From Mucilaginibacter sp. L196 (GTDB taxonomy: Bacteria; Bacteroidota; Bacteroidia; Sphingobacteriales; Sphingobacteriaceae), in the NCBI RefSeq assembly GCF_009765905.1, contig NZ_LMUO01000011.1, positions 1-64,000 of the forward strand: a stretch of 64,000 nucleotides of DNA, in the 5' to 3' direction. Made by a program: the position numbers and the translations under genes. Below, in pieces: positions 33,867 through 40,992 of this stretch. The notes under the pieces were generated by a model that made no database searches, was not told the origin of the DNA, and saw nothing but the letters and a program-made list of their open reading frames with translations. Each line of letters starts with the position of its first letter. Position 1 is the first letter of the stretch.

Positions 33867-36308
33867 ATGAAGCTACTTTCCTTAACCTTATTTGCGGTAT
33901 TACTATTTAATTTTGCCAATGCGCAAACCAATGGCGGCAAAATTTCAGGATCGGTTTTAGACGAGGGGAAAAAGCCACTCAACGGCGCAACCGTTATTTT
34001 ACTTGTCGCAAAAGATTCGACACAGGTAGCGAGTCAACTTGCGGAACCAGATGGTAGCTTCAACTTTCAAAACTTAAAAGACAATACTTACCGGGTAGTA
34101 GCAACCTATATAGGTTATAAAGATTACCGTAGTGACAATGTAACTGCCAACCAGCAAAATCCGGTTAATTTACCGGCATTTATTTTATCTCCAGCCGGAA
34201 AAACACTGAATGACGTAACCGTAACCGCCCAAAGGTCATATATCCAGCAAAAAATTGACCGTACGGTAGTTAATGTAGGTGCGCTAATATCCAATACCGG
34301 TGCTAATGCTTTGGAGGTGCTGGAAAAAACACCGGGTGTGCAGGTAGATGCTGATGGCAATATTACCTTTAAGGGAAAAAGCGGTGTATTGGTGATGATT
34401 GATGATAAGCCTACCTATCTATCGGCCGCAAATTTAGCTACTTATCTGCGTTCTTTACCGGCTTCGTCATTAAACCAGATTGAGCTGATGGATAATCCAC
34501 CGGCTAAGTACGATGCCGCAGGAAACGCGGGCGTAATCAATATCAAAACAAAAAAAAATACCACCAGGGGGTTTAATGCAGTTGTATCGGCTGATTTTGC
34601 GCAAGGGCATTATGGGCGTATGAATGAAAGTATTAACCTTAACTACCATGTAGACAAAGTTAACGTGTTTGCTAACCTTGCTTATGATCAGGAACGAACT
34701 TTTAGGAGGCTTGAAATTGACAGGGATTATTTTGATGCGGACGGAAATCAAACCTCGTCTCTAAAGGATATTTCCTATTTCAGGCCCACAAGCAGAAACA
34801 CCAATATTAAAGCGGGAATGGACTATTACGTATCGCCCAAAACAACCTGGGGAGTAGTATTTACCGGTACCATATCGCCCGAGCATGACAATAGCCCGGT
34901 ATACAGTTTGCTCTACGGTAAAAACGGCGAATTGGATTCGACCATCAATACCCAAAATACATCTAAAAATAAGTTTGACAGCAAAGGCATAAACCTGAAC
35001 TATACCCATAAGTATGATAGTGTAGGCAGGGAGCTTACGTTCGATCTGGATTATATTCGTGATGTATCGAGCGGTAACCAGTTGTTTGTAAATAATACTT
35101 TTTTGCCTGATGGTACTTTAACAAACTCGCAAACGCTGAGTGATAATTTACCTTCTACCATTAATATTTATTCCGCCAAGGCTGATTATTCTCATCCGCT
35201 CAAAGGCAAAGCAAAGCTGGAGGCAGGCGTTAAAAGCAGCTATGTAAATACAAATAACGCTGCCAATTACTTTAACGTGGTTAATGGTGTAAGTACCATT
35301 GATTATAATAATACTAACCAGTTTTTATATAAAGAGAATATAAACGCTGCATATATTAATTTTAATAAAGATTTCGGCAGATTCTCATTACAAACGGGCT
35401 TGCGCGCAGAAAATACCAATGGCGATGGGCATCAGTTAGGCAATGCCGAAAAGGCCGATTCATCATTTGTTAATCATTATACCAACCTGTTCCCAACCGC
35501 ATTTCTTTCGTATAACCTTGATACGGCCAAGCATAACGTGCTGGTTCTTTCTTATGGCCGCCGAATAGGCCGGCCGAATTATAGCAGTTTAAACCCTTTT
35601 ACATTTTTTGTGGATGAGTTTACCTATTTCTCCGGCAACCCTTTCCTTAAACCGCAGTTTACCGATAATTATAAACTGGCTTATAGTTTTAAAAGCCTGT
35701 TTACCGTTGCGGTTGCATATGATTATACAACCGATGTTCAAGGTGAAACTATTCATAACATCGGCGACGTATTTATCAGTACCACCGGAAACATAGGGCA
35801 ACTGAAAACATTAAATTTTTCAGTCAATACTAATTTGCAGCCTGCCAAATGGTGGACGATTAATCTGTATGCCGAGGTATATAATAATAATTACCAGGGT
35901 CAATTTTATACGGGCTACCTTAGTCAGTCAAAAAATACATTGGATTTCAATGGCAGCAACCAGTTCACTATATCAAAAACCTGGAGTGCTGAATTAAGCG
36001 GCTTTTATGATACCGGTGGTGCTTATGGTCAATTTATTACCTTACCTAAAGGCATGCTTAATGCTGCTATTCAGAAAAAAATATTGAACAATAAAGGCTC
36101 TATCAAGTTAAATATGCGCGATATCCTTCACACATTCAGCCCGAGCGGTACTATCACCAATATTGCGGATGCAAGTGCAACGTTTCATAACTTTTTGGAT
36201 ACGCGGGTGGCAACCCTGGCATTTACTTATAGCTTCGGCAAATCAACCAATACACCTCCAAAACGCGATACCGGTGGCGCCGACAGTGAGCAAGGCAGGG
36301 CGCATTAG
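33867..36308 (+). CDS. outer-membrane beta-barrel (TonB-receptor-like) protein, second paralogue
   Basis: An 813-aa protein with a signal peptide (1-20, ending FANAQ), a carboxypeptidase-like Ig domain (about 25-110), a reduced plug (NDVTVTAQRSYIQQKIDRTV to AGNAGVINIKTKKN, about 115-230) and a long barrel. It is paralogous to the protein at 17039-19483 throughout, including TYLSAANLAT and the FDLDYIR/FDVDYSK strand regions. The start at ATG 33867 gives a proper signal peptide; the frame is open to TTG 33846. No partner genes. The substrate is unknown. Confidence 0.86.
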   Translation: MKLLSLTLFAVLLFNFANAQTNGGKISGSVLDEGKKPLNGATVILLVAKDSTQVASQLAEPDGSFNFQNLKDNTYRVVATYIGYKDYRSDNVTANQQNPVNLPAFILSPAGKTLNDVTVTAQRSYIQQKIDRTVVNVGALISNTGANALEVLEKTPGVQVDADGNITFKGKSGVLVMIDDKPTYLSAANLATYLRSLPASSLNQIELMDNPPAKYDAAGNAGVINIKTKKNTTRGFNAVVSADFAQGHYGRMNESINLNYHVDKVNVFANLAYDQERTFRRLEIDRDYFDADGNQTSSLKDISYFRPTSRNTNIKAGMDYYVSPKTTWGVVFTGTISPEHDNSPVYSLLYGKNGELDSTINTQNTSKNKFDSKGINLNYTHKYDSVGRELTFDLDYIRDVSSGNQLFVNNTFLPDGTLTNSQTLSDNLPSTINIYSAKADYSHPLKGKAKLEAGVKSSYVNTNNAANYFNVVNGVSTIDYNNTNQFLYKENINAAYINFNKDFGRFSLQTGLRAENTNGDGHQLGNAEKADSSFVNHYTNLFPTAFLSYNLDTAKHNVLVLSYGRRIGRPNYSSLNPFTFFVDEFTYFSGNPFLKPQFTDNYKLAYSFKSLFTVAVAYDYTTDVQGETIHNIGDVFISTTGNIGQLKTLNFSVNTNLQPAKWWTINLYAEVYNNNYQGQFYTGYLSQSKNTLDFNGSNQFTISKTWSAELSGFYDTGGAYGQFITLPKGMLNAAIQKKILNNKGSIKLNMRDILHTFSPSGTITNIADASATFHNFLDTRVATLAFTYSFGKSTNTPPKRDTGGADSEQGRAH

Positions 36309-36340
36309 GGAAATTTCAATCTTTATTCAGCTTATGGTCG

Positions 36341-36522
36341 GTGTTATCACCATAGGTGTTCGGAAGATTAAAAGGGTGTAATGCTGAGCGTAGTCGAAGC
36401 ATGCGGGCAGGCCTTTACGCTCATGCTTCGACTACGCTCAGCATGACACCCCTCTCTTTTTTATAGAAAACTCATTAGGAAAGAAGCAAATCTGATCTTC
36501 CGAATACCCATGGTGTTATCAC
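36341..36522. repeat. nested palindromic, MITE-like element
   Basis: The outer inverted repeats are ACCATAGGTGTTCGGAAGAT (36349-36368) and its imperfect complement at 36495-36514 (18 of 20 bases). Inside is a second long palindrome (36374-36451) with arms GGTGTAATGCTGAGCGTAGT and its near-exact complement. The sequence GTGTTATCAC stands as a direct repeat at both outer edges (36341-36350 and 36513-36522). That could be a target duplication or a self-complementary end of the repeat. The remaining gap from 36309 to 36905 holds a hairpin at 36577 and a possible operator at 36848. Confidence 0.65.
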
Positions 36523-36576
36523 TGCACCATCAACCCCCAGCCCCACTGCATAATTCAAATCATCTATAAAAAGCGG

Positions 36577-36607
36577 AAAGCCATTTAGTATAAACTAAGT
36601 GGCTTTT
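36577..36607. terminator. hairpin terminator
   Basis: AAAGCCATTTAGT pairs with ACTAAGTGGCTTT (one G-T) around a four-base loop, followed by TTGC. It lies between the barrel gene and the sugar cluster and could end transcripts from either side. Confidence 0.65.
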
Positions 36608-36847
36608 TGCATATAACCAACCTCTACAAACCAAATCCTTCGTTTTCTGGTCAAAATCAACCTTTATGCTCAAATAATCAGGATAGCATCTTACATAATT
36701 ATGTAAATATCCTACACAATATGCTTTACCCGGCTGGTTAGCTTTGAGTAACCAACAAACTAAAGTTATAAACCAACCCTTCAATAGCTGGGAGAATTAA
36801 CGTGAGGGCTCATTAAGGCAAATAACAGCGCATCGGAATGCGCTTGT

Positions 36848-36861
36848 TGTAAACGCTTTAT
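36848..36861. promoter_or_regulatory. possible LacI-family operator before the four-gene cluster
   Basis: TGTAAACGCTTTAT has the central CG and flanking A/T pattern of LacI-type operators (TGTAAACG/CGTTTACA) with an imperfect right half. It lies 45 bases before the first gene of the cluster. No LacI-type gene is in the window, so this is tentative. Confidence 0.3.
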
Positions 36862-36905
36862 GGTTCGCGAAAATTCGATCTGATCATTGAACCCATTTCT
36901 TAAAT

Positions 36906-38015
36906 ATGCATGAATTTATATTAGATCTGGAAATTGCAGCCCCAATGCCTTCACGCAAGGACTGGCGGATCGGCACTATCGGTTCGGGGGCAATTGTGCG
37001 TGGGTGCCATCAGGTAGCTTACCGCAACGCGGGGTTTAACTCCTATGGCATCGCTTCACTCAGCAGGGCAAGTGCAGCAGAAGTTGCAAAAGAATTTGAC
37101 ATACCTAATGTTTATGATTCATGGCAACAATTAATAAAGGATAAAAACATAGAAATTATTGATATCGCAGTTCCACCTGATCAGCAACTGGAGATAGTAC
37201 GGGAGGCTGTAAAAGAGAACGGGCATATTAAAGGAATACTTTGCCAGAAACCCCTGGCTATGAACCTCGAAGAAGCCAATGAGATTGTTATCCTGTGCGA
37301 GCAGGCTGGGGTTAAACTGGCTGTTAACAGCAATATGCGTTACGACCAATCTATCCGGGCATTAAAAACATTACTCAATAATAATTACTTCGGCGAAATA
37401 GTTTTGGCAACAATTGATATGCGGGCCATACCTCACTGGCAGGGTTTTCTTGAAAAATACGATCGCCTGGAGATGCTGAATATGGGCATTCATCACATAG
37501 ATACATTCCGTTACCTGTTTGGCAATCCCGAAAAGGTAACGGCAATAACCAGGAGCGACCCGCGAACCAAGTTTAAACATATTGATGGTATTACACAGTA
37601 TACGCTTCAATACGCAGATGGATTGATGGCGACCAGTTTAGACGATGTTTGGGCATGGCAGGGAGAGGGCACACAAAAAGATATGTACATCAGGTGGCGG
37701 GTTGAAGGATTGAAGGGGATGGCATTAGGGGAGATTGGCTGGCCTAAATATCCCGAAAAGGGCTTAAGTACAATCAAGTTTACCACCCGTAAGTTCCCTG
37801 ATAAATGGATAGAACCAACCTGGGATACCGTTTGGTTCCCTGATGCGTTTGAAGGAACGATGGCTTCATTACTGCGTGCTGTTGAAGAGGATACATTACC
37901 CGAAATAAATGGCCGCGATAATTTGTACACCATGGCTACCATTGACGCGCTTTATTTATCTATAAAAGAAGAAAGAACTGTAAAACTATCCGAAATATTA
38001 CAAAACCTTAAATAA
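36906..38015 (+). CDS. Gfo/Idh/MocA-family oxidoreductase
   Basis: A 369-aa NAD(P)-dependent dehydrogenase acting on a sugar, inositol or similar polyol. The Rossmann motif is IGTIGSGAIVRGCHQVAYRN near residue 23. The catalytic EKP motif appears as the variant LCQKPLAMNLEEA near residue 118. The substrate domain has LNMGIHHIDTFRYLFG, the conserved D-x-x-R/H region with the active His. The first about 20 residues before the Rossmann fold are unusual but contain no signal peptide. It is the first of four same-strand genes with gaps of 9-35 bases, so probably an operon. Q instead of E in the EKP motif is a change at a key position. Confidence 0.88.
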   Translation: MHEFILDLEIAAPMPSRKDWRIGTIGSGAIVRGCHQVAYRNAGFNSYGIASLSRASAAEVAKEFDIPNVYDSWQQLIKDKNIEIIDIAVPPDQQLEIVREAVKENGHIKGILCQKPLAMNLEEANEIVILCEQAGVKLAVNSNMRYDQSIRALKTLLNNNYFGEIVLATIDMRAIPHWQGFLEKYDRLEMLNMGIHHIDTFRYLFGNPEKVTAITRSDPRTKFKHIDGITQYTLQYADGLMATSLDDVWAWQGEGTQKDMYIRWRVEGLKGMALGEIGWPKYPEKGLSTIKFTTRKFPDKWIEPTWDTVWFPDAFEGTMASLLRAVEEDTLPEINGRDNLYTMATIDALYLSIKEERTVKLSEILQNLK

Positions 38016-38024
38016 TTAAGAGAA

Positions 38025-38942
38025 ATGATATCAGTAGGCATTTTTAATGGATACTATCCATATACACTGGCAGAAACGATCAGTAAAGTAAAAAAAGACG
38101 GCTTTAATTGCATTCAGCTTGATCTGAGTTTTAAAGATTTTGACCTGAATGATCCGCACACTTTACCTCAAACCCTTAACATCGAAAAAGCCCGAACCAT
38201 ACGTAATGCTTTCCGGGATGCCAATATTGAAATTGTGGCTATTTCGGGCTATACTAATCTGATTGCTCCCGATCCTGAAAAAAAGCGTAAAAATATAGAA
38301 TATGTTAAAACCCTGTTAACGTTTGCCCGTGAACTTGGAACCCCATATGTGATTAGTGAAACCGGGACCTATGAGCCCAGCAGCGATTGGGTATTTCATG
38401 AAAAGAATGCTACCGAAGAGGCTTTCCAGGAAATTAAGTCGGTAATTAAGGAATTGGCGGAATTTGCCTACAATCACGATGCTGTATTTTTAGTAGAAAA
38501 CTATGTAAACAACGTAGTAGGCAGTGTTGACCAATTATTGCGGTTATTCAGGGAAGTAGACCATCCGGGCTTAGGGTTATTGATGGATCCGACCAACTAT
38601 TTCAACGGTGTAAATATAAAGCATGTTGATGCCGAACTTTACCGCATTTTTAACGCTTTGGGAGATAAAATAAAGATTGCTCATGCCAAAGATATTAAGC
38701 AGGCCGAGAATAGCGGGGAAAAACACGCCGCTATTGACGCCGTAGAATCACACACCTTTCGTGGTGCCGGGGATGTTGAGCTTCCGGCAGCAGGCCTTGG
38801 GGTATTGAACTATGAATTGTATTTAAAGCTACTTTCTAAAAAACATCCAAACATCCCGATTATTATTGAGCACCTGGACGAGGAAGATATTCCGCGCGCG
38901 AAACGATTTGTGGACGACGCGTTAAAAACAATCGGAGCCTAA
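38025..38942 (+). CDS. TIM-barrel sugar phosphate isomerase/epimerase (first)
   Basis: A xylose-isomerase-like TIM barrel of 305 aa. The metal ligands expected of the family are visible in order: E in VFLVENYVNN, D in GLLMDPTNYF, H in IKIAHAKDIK and E in IPIIIEHLDEED. No signal peptide, so cytoplasmic. It starts nine bases after the dehydrogenase gene. Pairing with a Gfo/Idh/MocA dehydrogenase is common in inositol and keto-sugar pathways; the actual substrate is unknown. Confidence 0.85.
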   Translation: MISVGIFNGYYPYTLAETISKVKKDGFNCIQLDLSFKDFDLNDPHTLPQTLNIEKARTIRNAFRDANIEIVAISGYTNLIAPDPEKKRKNIEYVKTLLTFARELGTPYVISETGTYEPSSDWVFHEKNATEEAFQEIKSVIKELAEFAYNHDAVFLVENYVNNVVGSVDQLLRLFREVDHPGLGLLMDPTNYFNGVNIKHVDAELYRIFNALGDKIKIAHAKDIKQAENSGEKHAAIDAVESHTFRGAGDVELPAAGLGVLNYELYLKLLSKKHPNIPIIIEHLDEEDIPRAKRFVDDALKTIGA

Positions 38943-38977
38943 ATAATGAACAGCATATTTATTTGAAATTTAATATC

Positions 38978-39808
38978 ATGAAAGATTTAAAATTAAGTAC
39001 CGAACAAAAGGCCGCATACAATAAAGACGGATATATTGTAGTAAAAGGTTTTTTAAGCAAAGAAGAAGTTGAGCTGCTATATAGCATTGCCACAGGCGAT
39101 GATGTGCTGAAAAATAAAGCATTTGATTTTAACGACCAAACGGGAAAGCGGACCAAGCTTACCCTTTGGTTTACACCCGGCGATGATGCCTATGGCTTAT
39201 TAACCCGTAGCGAGGCTTTGGTTCAAGCTGTTCAGGATTTACTGGGAGAGGGTGAAGTGTGTCATTTTCACTCAAAGCTGATGCAAAAAGAGCCGCAGGT
39301 AGGCGGTGCCTGGGAATGGCATCAGGATTATGGCTATTGGTATAAGAACGGATTTTTATTCCCCGATGCATTAATTAGCGTAATGCTTGCCCTTACAGAA
39401 GCATCCGTACAAAACGGGTGCCTGCAGGTATTAAAAGGTTCACATAAAACAGGGCGGATAGAGCATAGTTTTGCCGGAGAGCAGCAAGGGGCCGATATGG
39501 ATTTTGTAAACGAAGCCCTTGGCCGCTTTGAGCGTGTGCCGGTAGAATTAGCGCCGGGCGATTTATTATTCTTCCATCCCAATACATTGCACATGTCTGA
39601 AGCCAATACATCAGATAAACCCCGCTGGTCAATGATCTCGGCATATAATTTGAGTTATAATAAACCTTTCAGGGAAAAGAATTTATCGTGCATTACACCT
39701 GTACAAACTGTACCTAACGATGCGATCATCTCCACCGGCGCTAAAGGCTTATCCGCAGATAGGGATTTTCTTCAAAAAGAAGATGAGATAACCCTGAAGG
39801 TGAAGTAA
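38978..39808 (+). CDS. phytanoyl-CoA dioxygenase (PhyH) family protein
   Basis: A 2-oxoglutarate/Fe(II) oxygenase of 276 aa. The double-stranded beta-helix iron triad fits H and D in WEWHQDYGYWYKNG (H-x-D) and the distal H in FFHPNTLHMSEAN. An Arg in TSDKPRWSMISAYN would hold 2-oxoglutarate. The N terminus STEQKAAYNKDGYIVVKGFL is typical of PhyH proteins. ATG 38978 is chosen over the TTG at 38963. It is the third gene of the cluster. An oxygenase inside a sugar-isomerase operon is unusual and suggests oxidative attack on a substituted polyol or C-linked side chain (inference). Confidence 0.87.
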   Translation: MKDLKLSTEQKAAYNKDGYIVVKGFLSKEEVELLYSIATGDDVLKNKAFDFNDQTGKRTKLTLWFTPGDDAYGLLTRSEALVQAVQDLLGEGEVCHFHSKLMQKEPQVGGAWEWHQDYGYWYKNGFLFPDALISVMLALTEASVQNGCLQVLKGSHKTGRIEHSFAGEQQGADMDFVNEALGRFERVPVELAPGDLLFFHPNTLHMSEANTSDKPRWSMISAYNLSYNKPFREKNLSCITPVQTVPNDAIISTGAKGLSADRDFLQKEDEITLKVK

Positions 39809-39833
39809 TATTGTAATATTAAGACCGTAGACA

Positions 39834-40658
39834 TTGGAAATTAATTTTTTTTGCCCCAGATGGGGATGCGAGCAAATGAGCTGGGATTTATTTTGCCGAA
39901 AGGTGAAGGATGCAGGCTATGACGGTGTGGAATACGGCATCCCAAATGATGTGGCGGTGAATGAACTAGACGAAGCCTGGAATAATTTTGAAAAATATGG
40001 CCTGGCAGTTATCCCGCAGCACTATGGTACTTATGATGCTGACTTTGCAAAACATTTTGATAATTATGCCGCCTGGCTCGATATGGTAAAGCCATATAAA
40101 GCGCTCAAAATCGATTCGCAAACGGGTAAGGACTACTTTACTTTTGAACAAAATAAAAAGTTAATAGAGCGGGCGGGCGGGCATTCACGCAGCTGCGGTG
40201 TGGAGGTATTGCATGAAACGCATCGTAACAAATTTACTTTTGCTGCCCATATCACCTTTGATTATCTGAACAGGCTACCCGGGCTTCGCATTACGCTCGA
40301 CGCTTCGCACTGGGTAAACGTAGCCGAATCTTTTTTAGAGGATCAGCAGGAAGCGATAACGCTGGCAATTAACCGCACAGAACATATCCATGCCCGTATA
40401 GGTTATCCGGAAGGGCCGCAAGTTCCGGATCCGGCAGCGCCCGAGTGGAATGAAGCATTACAGCATCATTTAAACTGGTGGGATAAGGTTGTTGAACGAA
40501 AGCGGTCCGAAGCTAATGCCCTGGTAACCATTACGCCCGAATTTGGCCCATATCCGTATATGGTACACCTGCCTTATTCACAAAAACCTATTTCTGATCA
40601 ATGGGCGAATAACGTTTATATGATGAATTTGCTTAAAGAACGGTATCGACAACTTTGA
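39834..40658 (+). CDS. TIM-barrel sugar phosphate isomerase/epimerase (second)
   Basis: A 274-aa xylose-isomerase-like barrel, distinct from the first one. It opens EINFFCPRWGCEQMSWDLFC. Metal ligands fit E in EVLHETHRNKF, D in ITLDASHWVN, H in EHIHARIGYPEG and E in ITPEFGPYPYM. The only start before the conserved first strand is TTG at 39834 (an in-frame stop lies two codons upstream); the next ATG would remove 14 residues of that strand. It ends the four-gene cluster and is followed by a strong terminator. Confidence 0.85.
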   Translation: MEINFFCPRWGCEQMSWDLFCRKVKDAGYDGVEYGIPNDVAVNELDEAWNNFEKYGLAVIPQHYGTYDADFAKHFDNYAAWLDMVKPYKALKIDSQTGKDYFTFEQNKKLIERAGGHSRSCGVEVLHETHRNKFTFAAHITFDYLNRLPGLRITLDASHWVNVAESFLEDQQEAITLAINRTEHIHARIGYPEGPQVPDPAAPEWNEALQHHLNWWDKVVERKRSEANALVTITPEFGPYPYMVHLPYSQKPISDQWANNVYMMNLLKERYRQL

Positions 40659-40676
40659 TCTAACTTTGTTGTGATT

Positions 40677-40709
40677 AAAAAAGCCTCAAATTAATTTGAG
40701 GCTTTTTTC
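40677..40709 (+). terminator. terminator of the four-gene cluster
   Basis: AAAAAAGCCTCAAATT pairs with AATTTGAGGCTTTTTT, a perfect 16-bp stem with no clear loop, ending in a T run. It lies 20 bases after the last stop codon. Confidence 0.92.
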
Positions 40710-40738
40710 TTTAATTAGAATGACTAACGTTTTTAATT

Positions 40739-40897
40739 CCCTCTTTTTTGCTTGCAAAAGAGAGGGTGGTCGAGGCGAAGCAAAGACCGGGTGAGTAACT
40801 ATACGAGCGGCATTAGCGCGAATACCCGGTGCATAGCCGACTCACCCCGAATGCGCTACGCTGTTCAATCCTCTCTCCGGCAAGCCGGAAAGAGGGT
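40739..40897. repeat. composite palindromic intergenic element
   Basis: Three nested or adjacent palindromes are present: CCCTCTTTTTTGC with GCAAAAGAGAGGG (40739-40766), CCGGGTGAGT (40787-40796) with ACTCACCCCG (40840-40849), and CTCTCTCCGGC with GCCGGAAAGAG (40871-40894). The two outer hairpins are also related to each other. No gene lies in the 40659-40992 gap; this element and the terminator fill it. Confidence 0.65.
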
Positions 40898-40992
40898 GAA
40901 AAACATTTCTCTTAACTTAAAGACACATATTATTTACATTGCATTCATAATATTAACTTTACGCAGGTTAAGCTGATCCAATTATACTTCTA

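Noticed and set aside
36560..36784. 74-codon minus-strand open frame in the gap before the sugar cluster
   Set aside because: It overlaps a terminator hairpin, has no recognisable features and lacks support from neighbours.
40152..40164. Direct C/G-rich run in the second isomerase gene taken as a possible frameshift site
   Set aside because: The reading frame and the metal-ligand motifs continue unbroken on both sides.
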